Positions 40,729-48,280 of a stretch of DNA of 48,342 bases are shown here, in pieces. Each line of letters begins with the position of its first letter. The first letter of the stretch is position 1. The notes below the pieces were generated by a model, which saw only the letters and a list, made by a program, of their open reading frames with translations, was not told the origin of the DNA and did not search any database. A program made the position numbers and the translations under genes. Origin of the DNA: Cryptosporangium phraense (GTDB taxonomy: Bacteria > Actinomycetota > Actinomycetes > Mycobacteriales > Cryptosporangiaceae); assembly GCF_006912135.1 (NCBI RefSeq), contig NZ_VIRS01000048.1:1-48342 (forward strand), read 5' to 3'.

Positions 40729-41537
40729 AGGTCAACGGCAAGGCCACGCTGAACGCGCCGGTGGAGCGGGTGTACGCGGCGCTGAACGATCCGTCGGTGC
40801 TGGTGCGGACGATTCCCGGGTGTCAGCAGCTGGAGCAGGTCGGCGACGACGCGTACCGGATGACCGTGACCGCGGGGGTGGCGTCGATCAAGGGGTCGTA
40901 CGTGGGGGACGTGCGGCTGACCGATCAGCAGGCGCCGACGTCGTTCGTGCTGCGGGCGAAGGGGGCGGGGGCGCCCGGGACGGTGTCGGCGGACGTGCTG
41001 GTGACGCTCGAGGACGGCTCGGACGGGACGACGTTGCTGTCGTACGCGGCGGACGCGGTAGTGGGGGGTGCGGTTGGCGGGGTCGGTCAGCGGGTGTTGT
41101 CCGGGGTCGCGAAGAAGATCGCCGGGGAGTTCTTCGCGGCGGTTGATTCGTTGCTGAACGCGGCCGAGTCGGCCGCCGCGGGCGGCGAGGGCGCGGTCGG
41201 CGGCGGCGCGGTCGGCGCGGGCGACCGAGGCGTGGGCGGCGGAGGGGCCGTGGGTGCGGGTTCCGGGGCCGCGGGTGGGTTGGCCGGCGGTGCGCCTGCC
41301 GGGGCGGCCGTGGGTTCGGGTGCGCCGGGTTCGTCCGCGGTGGCTGCGGGGGCGGGATCTGGCGGTACGGGATCGGGCGGTGCGGGCGCGGGGCCTCGGG
41401 TGTTCACGGCGCCGCCGAAGGCGGCGGCCGGGGGCGACATCATGGCTGGCGGCTTCTTCCAGGGCGCGATCTTCGGGGCCGGGATCGCGCTGATCGGCGT
41501 GGTGGTCGGTGGGCTCCTGGGGCGTCGCCGGAGTTGA
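40725..41537 (+). CDS. CoxG-like SRPBCC protein with C-terminal membrane anchor
   Basis: The 270-aa protein has an N-terminal SRPBCC/CoxG domain (about 1-145: KVNGKATLNAPVERVYAALNDPSVLVRTIPGC, later ADAVVGGAVGGVGQRVLSGVAKKIAGEFF). A Gly/Ala/Ser-rich linker of about 80 residues follows, then a hydrophobic helix near the C-terminus (FQGAIFGAGIALIGVVVGGLLG) ended by Arg residues. CoxG of Oligotropha tethers the dehydrogenase to the membrane, and more recent work links CoxG proteins to quinone delivery. By position and architecture this one should connect the molybdenum hydroxylase to the respiratory chain. The GTG overlaps the preceding stop (GTGA). Confidence 0.88.
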   Translation: MKVNGKATLNAPVERVYAALNDPSVLVRTIPGCQQLEQVGDDAYRMTVTAGVASIKGSYVGDVRLTDQQAPTSFVLRAKGAGAPGTVSADVLVTLEDGSDGTTLLSYAADAVVGGAVGGVGQRVLSGVAKKIAGEFFAAVDSLLNAAESAAAGGEGAVGGGAVGAGDRGVGGGGAVGAGSGAAGGLAGGAPAGAAVGSGAPGSSAVAAGAGSGGTGSGGAGAGPRVFTAPPKAAAGGDIMAGGFFQGAIFGAGIALIGVVVGGLLGRRRS

Positions 41538-41606
41538 CGACTTATCGGGGTCTCCCGGCGCGTGAGAACCCCGACAACGCGTCAATTCGCGCGCGGAGGG
41601 GGCGGC

Positions 41607-42848
41607 ATGGAGCTGGTGGTCACGGACGCGCGACTGCGTGACGGACGCGTCGTCGACCTCGCGGTCGAGGACGGCCGCGTGCAAATTGGTCCGCGCGGCA
41701 CGCTCGTCGAGGCGAGCGCGGGGGCGCGCGTGCTCGCCGCGGAGGGGCGGCTGGTGACCGAGTCGGCCGTGGACAACCACCTGCACCTCGACAAGGTGCA
41801 CACGCTCGACCGGGTCGGCGACGCGGCGCTCTCCGCCTACACCGACGACGGGATGGCCGGCGCGATGACGTCGATCGAGCTGGCCAGCGCGGTCAAGACC
41901 GGTTACCGGCGCGAGGACGCACTGCCGCACGTCCGGCGCGCGCTCACCGAGGCCGTCCGGCACGGCACGCTGCACCTGCAGGCGTTCGTGGACGTCGACA
42001 CCGCGGCCGGCCTGGAGGGGTTCGCCGCCGTCGACACGGTCCGGCGCGAATTCGCCGGCGTCCTCGACGTCCGGATCGTGGCTTTTCCGCAGGATGGGGT
42101 GGTGCGCGATCCGGGCGCGGCCGAGCTCTGCGAGGAGGCGCTGCGCCTCGGAGCCGACGTAGTCGGCGGGATCCCCTGGATCGAGCACACCGACACGGAC
42201 GCGCGGAAGCACGTCGAGTGGGCGTGTGCGCTCGCCGCCCGCGAGGGCAAGCGGGTCGCGATGCTCACCGACGACGCCGGCGATCCGGCGCTGCGCACGA
42301 CCGAGATGCTGGCGACCGCGATGCTGGAGCACGGGCTGGTCGGGCGGGGAGTCGCGTGCCACGCGCGGGCCCTGGCGCTCTACCCGCGGCCGTCGCTGCT
42401 CCGGCTGGGCGGGCTCGCGGCGCGGGCGGGCCTCGGGTTCGTGAGCGATCCGCAGACCGGGCCGCTGCACCTGCCGGTGGGGCTGTTCCGCGAACTGGGG
42501 CTCCCGGTTGCGCTCGGACAGGACGACATCGAGGACGCGTACTACCCGTTCGGGCGCGCGAACCTCTGGGAGGTCGCGTTCCTGGCCGCGCACCTGCTGG
42601 AATTCCGCACCGCGCGGGCGCGACAGGATCTGCTCGACCTGGTCACGGTCGACGCGGCCCGCGTACTGGGCCTGGACGGACACCGACTCGCCGACGGCGC
42701 GCCCGCGAACTTCGTCGTGCACGACGCGGAACGAGTCGTCGACGTGCTGAGGCGCCACGGACCACCGCGCTGGGTGGTGGCGACGGGCGCCGTCGTAGCC
42801 GAGACCACGAGCGTCAGCTCGGTGTATCCGGGGCTACCGGCCCGCTGA
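41607..42848 (+). CDS. Cytosine-deaminase-like amidohydrolase with altered metal site
   Basis: Amidohydrolase-superfamily TIM barrel of 413 aa, closest in layout to CodA and related N-heterocycle hydrolases. Seen: HxH in DNHLHLDK (H58, H60), GGIPWIEHTD, GVACHARAL (H252) and the late Asp in ALGQDDIEDAYYPFG (D306). The segment that in CodA-like enzymes reads hHxDExDDP..RT.E.LA is here AMLTDDAGDPALRTTEMLA. So the metal-ligand His is Leu220 and the catalytic Glu is Asp223 by my alignment. The reaction may therefore not be simple deamination. GGAGGGGG precedes the ATG. It is 69 bases after the CoxG-like gene and probably belongs to the same unit. Another cyclic amidine hydrolase activity is possible. 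Confidence 0.82.
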   Translation: MELVVTDARLRDGRVVDLAVEDGRVQIGPRGTLVEASAGARVLAAEGRLVTESAVDNHLHLDKVHTLDRVGDAALSAYTDDGMAGAMTSIELASAVKTGYRREDALPHVRRALTEAVRHGTLHLQAFVDVDTAAGLEGFAAVDTVRREFAGVLDVRIVAFPQDGVVRDPGAAELCEEALRLGADVVGGIPWIEHTDTDARKHVEWACALAAREGKRVAMLTDDAGDPALRTTEMLATAMLEHGLVGRGVACHARALALYPRPSLLRLGGLAARAGLGFVSDPQTGPLHLPVGLFRELGLPVALGQDDIEDAYYPFGRANLWEVAFLAAHLLEFRTARARQDLLDLVTVDAARVLGLDGHRLADGAPANFVVHDAERVVDVLRRHGPPRWVVATGAVVAETTSVSSVYPGLPAR

Positions 42849-43091
42849 GCGCCCCCGGCGCCGGCGTCGACGACCCACTCCGGAGGCGGTGGTGGGCCTG
42901 AATGTCGAGCCGGGCGTCGGCGGCGCCGATCGTGAGATCTCAAATGTCGCGCACCGGCGCGAGCAGGCCCCCGCGGATCGCTGCGCTCTCGGACCTGCCC
43001 GGCCGCACCGCTGAGGCCGCGCGATCACCGCCAGCTGCCGAAACGTCCGAATCAATAAACAGCTCAGCCACGACGGACCGAAACCCGATAC

Positions 43092-43106
43092 TGTAACTCA
43101 GTAACA
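43092..43106. promoter_or_regulatory. TGTaACT-c-AGTaACA palindrome, likely TetR operator
   Basis: A 15-bp near-perfect inverted repeat (six of seven arm positions pair) 22 bases before the NmrA-like start. It probably overlaps the promoter of the NmrA-tetR unit. An autoregulating TetR protein encoded by the second gene is the natural candidate to bind it. Confidence 0.5.
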
Positions 43107-43128
43107 AATTTAACCGAGGGAGGCTTTC

Positions 43129-43959
43129 ATGACCGTGCTCATCACCGGAGCAACCGGCCGAATCGGCGAACTCGTAGTCGACCACCTCACCAAAGCCGGC
43201 ACCCCCACCCGCGCCCTGGTCCACCGCTCGACCCCAACCCCCCACTCCCTGGAAACCGTCACCGGCGACCTGACCGTCCCCGACTCCCTGAACCCCGCCC
43301 TCCACGACATCGACACCGTCTTCCTCGTCTGGACCGCCCCACCCCAGACAGTCCCCGCCGTGATCGACCGCATCGCCCACCACGCCCGCCGAATCGTGTT
43401 CCTCTCCTCCCCCCACCAGACCCCCCACCCCTTCTTCCAACAGCCCAACCCCACAGCCGCGCTCCACGCCGAGATCGAGCGCCGAATCGCCGACTCCACC
43501 CTCGAATCGACGATCCTCCGCCCGGGGATGTTCGCGTCCAACGCGTTCGCCTGGTGGGAGCCCGCGATCCGGTCCGGCCGGCCCGTCCGCTGGCCCTACG
43601 CCACCGCCGAGACCGCACCGGTCGCGGACCGGGACGTGGCCGCGGTCGCCGCGCGGGCCCTGCTCGGCGACGTGACCGGCGACTCCGTCCTGACCGGCCC
43701 GGAATCACTGACCCAGGCCGAGCAGGTGGCGATCATCGCCGAGGCGCTGGGCCGCGAGGTCACGTTCGAGGAGCTCTCGCCCGACGAATTCCGTCGCGAG
43801 ACCGCCGGATCGTGGCCGGCGCCGGTCGTCGAAATGCTGCTCGCCGCCTGGGAAGCCACGCTCGGCCGGCCGGCCTTCCTCTCCTCCGGGGTGTCCGACG
43901 TGCTCGGCACGGCGCCGCGATCGTTCCGCCGGAGCATCGGGGAAACTGTGGAGCCATGA
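43129..43959 (+). CDS. NmrA-like NAD(P)-binding protein
   Basis: Atypical short-chain dehydrogenase of 276 aa. The N-terminal dinucleotide fold is shown by VLITGATGRIGELVVDHL, and the NmrA-type segments are DTVFLVWTAPP and STILRPGMFASNAFAW. No Tyr-x-x-x-Lys catalytic pair is evident in the usual place, so it may be a redox sensor or a reductase of NAD(P)H-quinone-oxidoreductase type. GAGGGAGG lies six bases before the ATG. The first 370 bases are strikingly C-rich and G-poor on this strand compared with the rest of the gene. Its stop overlaps the tetR start. Confidence 0.88.
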   Translation: MTVLITGATGRIGELVVDHLTKAGTPTRALVHRSTPTPHSLETVTGDLTVPDSLNPALHDIDTVFLVWTAPPQTVPAVIDRIAHHARRIVFLSSPHQTPHPFFQQPNPTAALHAEIERRIADSTLESTILRPGMFASNAFAWWEPAIRSGRPVRWPYATAETAPVADRDVAAVAARALLGDVTGDSVLTGPESLTQAEQVAIIAEALGREVTFEELSPDEFRRETAGSWPAPVVEMLLAAWEATLGRPAFLSSGVSDVLGTAPRSFRRSIGETVEP

Positions 43960-44597
43960 GCGGGCTGCGGGAGCGGAAGCGTCAGCGCACGCACGACACG
44001 ATCTCGGCGACCGCGATCCGGTTGTTCCTGGAGCGCGGGTTCGACGCCGTGTCGGTGGCCGACGTCGCGGACGCGGCCGAGGTGTCGAAGCCGACCCTGT
44101 TCCGGTACTTCCCGACGAAAGAGGATCTGGTGCTGCACCGGATCGGTGATCACCTCGGAGAGCCGGCCCGGGTGGTGGCGGCGGCGGCCGGCGATCCGGT
44201 GGCGGCTCTGCACAAGCACTTTCTCGACGGATTGGCGCAGCGAGATCCGGTGACCGGCTTGAACGACGTCCCCGAAGTTCTGGCGTTTCACCGGCTGGTG
44301 TTCGAGACGCCGGCGCTGGCGGCCCGGCGGGCCGGTTTCATCGACGAGGACGAAGCGGCGCTGGCAAGCGCCCTGGAAGCGGCCACCGGCGAGCCGGAGT
44401 TGATGGCCAAGCTGGTCGCGGCGCAAGTGCTGGCCGTGCAGCGCGTGCTGGCCCGGGAGAACTGGCGCCGGATCATGACGGGCACGTCCGCCGACGAGCT
44501 GTACCCGGCCGCCGTCGACGCCGCCGACGCGGCCTTCGCCCTACTCCGCCCTGACACGGCGACGGCCCGGCGCGAGCGCGCCGGGCCGTCGAAATAG
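43956..44597 (+). CDS. TetR-family transcriptional regulator
   Basis: Predicted 213-aa repressor. The N-terminal HTH is clear: RTHDTISATAIRLFLERGFDAVSVADVADAAEVSKPTLFRYFPTKEDLV (cited in parts: helix 2 SVADVADAAEVS, recognition helix KPTLFRYF). The C-terminal ligand domain is variable and gives no hint of the effector. The ATG overlaps the NmrA-like stop (ATGA), so both are co-translated, and the palindrome upstream of that gene is the likely binding site. The last codons encode the stem of a strong hairpin. Confidence 0.92.
   Translation: MSGLRERKRQRTHDTISATAIRLFLERGFDAVSVADVADAAEVSKPTLFRYFPTKEDLVLHRIGDHLGEPARVVAAAAGDPVAALHKHFLDGLAQRDPVTGLNDVPEVLAFHRLVFETPALAARRAGFIDEDEAALASALEAATGEPELMAKLVAAQVLAVQRVLARENWRRIMTGTSADELYPAAVDAADAAFALLRPDTATARRERAGPSK
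44560..44591. terminator. Perfect 15-bp hairpin overlapping the tetR 3' end
   Basis: Arms 44560-44574 and 44577-44591 are perfectly complementary around AG. The stem lies within the last coding codons of tetR, and the convergent Ddn-like gene stops six bases after tetR. It probably ends transcripts from both sides; there is no U tract in either direction. Confidence 0.7.
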
Positions 44598-44602
44598 AAA
44601 GC

Positions 44603-45043
44603 TCAGCCCTCGATCGGGGTGAGGACGAACAGCGGGATCTTCCGGTCGGTCTTCTTCTGGTACTCGGCGTAGTCGGGCCAGACGGCGACCGACCGCTTCC
44701 ACCAGGTCTCGTACTCGTCGCCCTCGACCTGACGGGCCTGGTAGTCCTTGTTCACCGCGCCGTCGCGCAGCTCGACGTGCGGGTTCTTCGTCAGGTTGTG
44801 GAACCAGACCGGGTGCTCCGGCGCCCCACCCTTCGACGCGACGACCGCGTACTCGCCCTCGTGCTCGACCCGCATCAGCGGCGTCTTGCGCAGCTTCCCG
44901 CTGCGGGCGCCGACCGAGGTCAGCAGGATGATCGGAACGCCGCGCAGCTCGTTGGCCTCGGCGCCGTTGCTCGCCTCGAACTTTTCGGCCTGCTTGCGCG
45001 CCCACTCGGACGTGCTCGGCTCGTATTCACCGGTCAGTGGCAT
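44603..45043 (-). CDS. F420-dependent nitroreductase/Ddn-family protein
   Basis: Split-barrel flavin/deazaflavin-binding protein of 146 aa. Family marks: [35 protein letters not shown], then [19 protein letters not shown] and the late [21 protein letters not shown]. Members of this group in actinobacteria use reduced F420 to reduce quinones or nitro compounds; cofactor use here is inferred. The ATG at 45043 has GGGAGA three bases upstream. It is monocistronic and convergent with tetR. Confidence 0.92.
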   Translation of the reverse strand: MPLTGEYEPSTSEWARKQAEKFEASNGAEANELRGVPIILLTSVGARSGKLRKTPLMRVEHEGEYAVVASKGGAPEHPVWFHNLTKNPHVELRDGAVNKDYQARQVEGDEYETWWKRSVAVWPDYAEYQKKTDRKIPLFVLTPIEG

Positions 45044-45151
45044 GACTCTCCCAACTCCTGACCCGAAGTCCACTATTCCGGAGACTAGGCACGCGCCCGC
45101 GAGCTGAAACTCCGACCGTCGGAGATCGGGCGTCCCGAGCGATGGAGAGGT

Positions 45152-45646
45152 ATGAGCAGCGACCCGGAGCGCAGCGTCGATCTGCTGGCGTTGTACGACC
45201 GCGCGCTCCCGGACGTCTACGGATACCTCCGCGCGCGGTGCGGCAGCACCGCGCTGGCCGAGGACCTCACCGGGGAGACCTTCCTCGCCGCGGTGGCCGC
45301 GGTCCGTCAGGGCCGCGACCCCACGGTTGCCTGGTTGATCACCGTCGCGCGGAACAAGCTCGTGGACCACTGGCGCCGCGAGGCGCGCGAGCAACGCTCG
45401 CTCCAGGTCGTGGAGCCCGCCGAGGACCCCTGGGACGTTCAGCTCGACGTTGTGCGAGCTCGCGACGTGCTGCAGCGGCTCGGTCCGCAGCACCGCCTCG
45501 CGCTCACCTTGCGATATGTCGACGATCTACCAGTGCCGGAAGTTGCCCGCCTGCTGGGGCGGACCAGGCACGCCACCGAGGCGCTGATCGTGCGGGCGAG
45601 AGCCGCGTTCCGCGCCGCGTACGAGGAGGGGAGCAGCGATGACTGA
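45152..45646 (+). CDS. ECF-type RNA polymerase sigma factor
   Basis: Short sigma-70 family protein of 164 aa with region 2 (about 12-75: [34 protein letters not shown]..., [21 protein letters not shown]) and region 4 (about 108-158: [47 protein letters not shown]). No anti-sigma factor gene is adjacent. Instead it overlaps by eight bases a gene coding for a VOC protein with an unusual N-terminal extension. GGAGAGG lies just before the ATG. Confidence 0.92.
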   Translation: MSSDPERSVDLLALYDRALPDVYGYLRARCGSTALAEDLTGETFLAAVAAVRQGRDPTVAWLITVARNKLVDHWRREAREQRSLQVVEPAEDPWDVQLDVVRARDVLQRLGPQHRLALTLRYVDDLPVPEVARLLGRTRHATEALIVRARAAFRAAYEEGSSDD

Positions 45647-46355
45647 TCCGCTGGACGCCCTTCGTCACCCGCCGTCGGCCGAGGCGCCGGATCCGATCTT
45701 CGCCGCGGCCCTGAGGTTGCGTCTGCAGCAGGCGCTGGAGAGGCCTGCACCGGTCGCGTTCGACGAACTCCGTCGCGTCACCGGGCGCTCCGACTACCTC
45801 GATCCGGACGAACTCACCGCGGACGAGCAGCAGCGACTGTCCGAGACCGCCGAGTTCCCGGTGGCCATCGGCCCGGATTCGCCGCGAGAGATCCGGCAGC
45901 CCATCGGACGACCAGCTTTCGACGACGATCTGGAGGCCCGGATGACGATTCCGATCCGCATCAACCAGCTGAGCCCGTACCTGGCGGTAGCCGACGGGCG
46001 CCGCGCGATCGACTTCTACGTCGCGGCGTTCGGTGCCACCCTCGGGGGCGACCCGATCTACATGGCGGGCGGCAAGCTGGGACACGCGACGCTGCTGATC
46101 GGCCCGGTTCGGGTCTTTCTGGCCGAGGAGTTCCCGGAGATGGGCCTGATCGCTCCGGGGCGAGCGGGCGGGGTGAGCGTGACGCTGCATCTGTCGCTGG
46201 CCAGCGCGGACGAAGTGGATGTGGCGGCGAGCCGAGCCGTAGAGGCCGGAGCGACGCTGGAACGCGCGGTCGCCGACGGCCCGTACGGCCGGGCGGGCGT
46301 GGTGGTAGACCCAGCCGGCCACCGCTGGTTCCTACTGTTCGAACCCCCGGCGTAA
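45639..46355 (+). CDS. VOC (glyoxalase-like) protein with sigma-linked N-terminal extension
   Basis: The 238-aa protein has two parts. Residues 1 to about 100 are hydrophilic, starting [12 protein letters not shown], with a helix PDPIFAAALRLRLQQALERP that is often seen in proteins encoded next to ECF sigma factors. Residues about 105-238 form a VOC domain: ISPYLAVADGRRAIDFYVAAFGATLGG ... VTLHLSLASADEVDVAASRAVEAGATLERAV ... GRAGVVVDPAGHRWFLLF. The N-terminal part may contact the sigma factor, with the VOC domain sensing a small molecule, but this is inference. Translation is coupled to the sigma gene. Confidence 0.85.
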   Translation: MTDPLDALRHPPSAEAPDPIFAAALRLRLQQALERPAPVAFDELRRVTGRSDYLDPDELTADEQQRLSETAEFPVAIGPDSPREIRQPIGRPAFDDDLEARMTIPIRINQLSPYLAVADGRRAIDFYVAAFGATLGGDPIYMAGGKLGHATLLIGPVRVFLAEEFPEMGLIAPGRAGGVSVTLHLSLASADEVDVAASRAVEAGATLERAVADGPYGRAGVVVDPAGHRWFLLFEPPA

Positions 46356-46496
46356 CTCTGCTGTCTCCCGGCTCCGCGCCCACCCGGACGATCGCCAGCC
46401 GCGCAGACTGCGGCCACCGCGACGCCGTGACCTGCTCGCGGTAGATGCGGCCGCCCCGCAGCGGAGGCGCCGCCCCACGACGGAGGCGCCCCGCCC

Positions 46497-46616
46497 GCGG
46501 CGGAGGCGACGCGTTCGCGGCGGAGGCGTCGCGTTCGCGGCGGAGGCGTCGCGTTTGCGGCGGAGGCGTCGCGTTTGCGGCGGAGGCGTCGCGTTTGCGG
46601 CGGAGGCGCCCGCTAG
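46497..46616. repeat. 20-bp tandem array (GCGGCGGAGGCGTCGCGTTT)
   Basis: Five consecutive 20-base units start at 46497, 46517, 46537, 46557 and 46577, differing only at positions 13 (A/T) and 20 (C/T). A partial sixth follows. The 20-base period breaks any single reading frame, so the array is not a coding repeat. Confidence 0.9.
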
Positions 46617-47052
46617 CTGGCGGCGGAGGTGCCTGCCCGCGGCGGAGGTGCTGCCCCACGACGGAGGTGGGTCGCCCGCGCGGAGCCGGCTTGCCCGCGC
46701 AGGAGTGGGCGGGCCGCGATGAGGTGGCCTGCCTGCGGTGGGCGTGGCAGCACGTTGCGGGCGGCAGCCTGCACGGCGGGGACGGAGCGCCCGGTAGCGA
46801 TGCGGCCGACACGGCCAAGACGGTCCGCCGCATGGGGTGGCCTGCCGCCGAAGGGGTGGCCCGTCGGCAGCGAGTGTCCGCCGGGGGCGAGGTGGCGCGC
46901 TGCGATGTAGCTGGCCTCGGGTGTCGGCGGTGGCCCGCTCGCGGAGGAGTTTGCCTGCGCTGCGGGCGGCCCACCACGGCCGAGACGGCCCCGCAAGCGA
47001 TGAGATGACCGCCCGGCCGCGCAAGGGGCTCGGCCGCGCGGAGCCGGCTCGC

Positions 47053-47152
47053 CGGCGGAGACACCCCCACGGCGGAGACACCCCCACGGCGGAGACACCC
47101 CCACGGCGGAGACACCCCCACGGCGGAGACATCCCCCGGCGGAGACATCCCC
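47053..47152. repeat. 17-bp tandem array turning into a 16-bp array
   Basis: Four identical 17-base units (CGGCGGAGACACCCCCA) run from 47053 to 47120. Two 16-base variants (CGGCGGAGACATCCCC) follow, 47121-47152, then decaying copies to about 47200. Perfect identity of the 17-mers points to recent slippage or active homogenisation. Confidence 0.9.
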
Positions 47153-47434
47153 CGGCAGAGGCGCCCCCCGCAGAGGCGGCCCCCCGCATAGACGGCCCCC
47201 TGCGACGGACACCTGCCCACGGCGAAGGCCCCCGCGCCCGAGGCGGCCGCCCGCACGGTCCCGTCCCAGCGCACCAGGTGGCTACCCGGGGCGGAGGCGC
47301 CCCACGCCCAGAAGCAACCCCCCGCACGGATGCGGCCCCACGCCCGGAGGTGCCCGCACGGCGGCGGCCCGGCCGTAGCGGGGGGCGAACCCCGCGTGGC
47401 GGCGGTCGCGGCGCGGCTGAGGCACGATGAAAGC

Positions 47435-48280
47435 GTGACCCTCACGCTCCCCGAGGCCGCCCTCGCCGACCTGGCAAGCCTCGTCCGCCGCGGTAACGTT
47501 GCCGTGCTCAGCGGCGCCGGCATCTCCACCGAGTCCGGAATCCCCGACTATCGCGGTCCCTCCGGAGCGTTCCAGCGCAACCACACGCCGATGACCTACC
47601 AGGCCTTCACTCGCGATCAGACCGCCCGGCGGCGGTACTGGGCCCGCAGCTTTCTGGGCTGGCGGATGATGAGCCGGGCCAACCCCAACGACGGGCACCG
47701 GGCGGTGGCCCAGCTGCAGCAGAACGGCCTGGTTCGGGGCATCATCACCCAGAACGTCGACGGGCTGCACCAGGCCGGGGGAGCCGCCGACGTCATCGAG
47801 TTGCACGGGTCGCTCGACCGCGTGATCTGCCTCGACTGCGGCGACCTGACCACGCGCATCGAGCTCGACGACCGCCTCCGTGGTGCCAACCCCGACTTCC
47901 GGCACGACACCGATCCCGACACGGTCAATCCCGACGGCGACGTCGACCTGGCCGAAGAGCTCCTCGACGGTTTCGCGGTCGTCGACTGCGTCGACTGCGG
48001 TGGCGTCCTCAAGCCCGACGTCGTTTTCTTCGGGGAGAGCGTGCCGAAGGACCGGGTGGCCGACTGCCACGCCAGCGTCGACCGGGCCGAGTCCCTGCTC
48101 GTGCTGGGCAGCTCGCTGACCGTGTACTCGGGCCGTCGGTTCGTGATGCAGGCGACCAAGCTCGGCATCCCGGTCGCGATAGTCAACCAGGGGCCGACCC
48201 GCAGCGACGACTGCGCCGCGGTCCGCCTCGACGCCCCGCTCGGTCCCACCCTCACCGCCCTGGCCGCGGCCACCGCGTAA
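47435..48280 (+). CDS. Sir2-family NAD-dependent protein deacylase
   Basis: Sirtuin of 281 aa that removes acyl groups from lysines using NAD+. Motifs: NAD-binding GAGISTESGIPDYRG (about 29-43), the catalytic TQNVDGLH with ELHGS after it, and two Cys pairs for structural zinc (CLDCG and CVDCGG), the second pair following an acidic insertion (DTDPDTVNPDGDVDLAEE). FFGES and GSSLTVYSG complete the core. The insertion and sequence fit the class II (SIRT4-like) bacterial group rather than CobB. The GTG at 47435 lacks a ribosome site; CACGAT at 47423-47428 could be a -10 element for a leaderless transcript. The upstream neighbour is the tandem-repeat tract. Confidence 0.93.
   Translation: MTLTLPEAALADLASLVRRGNVAVLSGAGISTESGIPDYRGPSGAFQRNHTPMTYQAFTRDQTARRRYWARSFLGWRMMSRANPNDGHRAVAQLQQNGLVRGIITQNVDGLHQAGGAADVIELHGSLDRVICLDCGDLTTRIELDDRLRGANPDFRHDTDPDTVNPDGDVDLAEELLDGFAVVDCVDCGGVLKPDVVFFGESVPKDRVADCHASVDRAESLLVLGSSLTVYSGRRFVMQATKLGIPVAIVNQGPTRSDDCAAVRLDAPLGPTLTALAAATA

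Larger units (their letters stand above)
46356..47434. other. Gene-free GC-rich tract with tandem repeats
   Basis: 1079 bases without a supported gene. Long open frames exist on both strands, but their translations are runs of Arg/Gly/Ala/Pro or repeated cysteine-tryptophan phrases produced by the repeats. Many copies of a GGCGGAG core occur throughout, in two ordered arrays and a disordered middle. The end of the tract holds the promoter region of the sirtuin gene. Confidence 0.7.

Noticed and set aside
46497-47152. Possible CRISPR array
   Set aside because: The units are directly adjacent with no unique spacers of constant length, and no cas genes are nearby.
45961-47529. Minus-strand open frame with repeated GVSAVGVSPPWGCLRRG phrases
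   Set aside because: The phrases come from the 17-bp repeats read in shifting frames; no ribosome site, and it runs antisense into the VOC and sirtuin genes.
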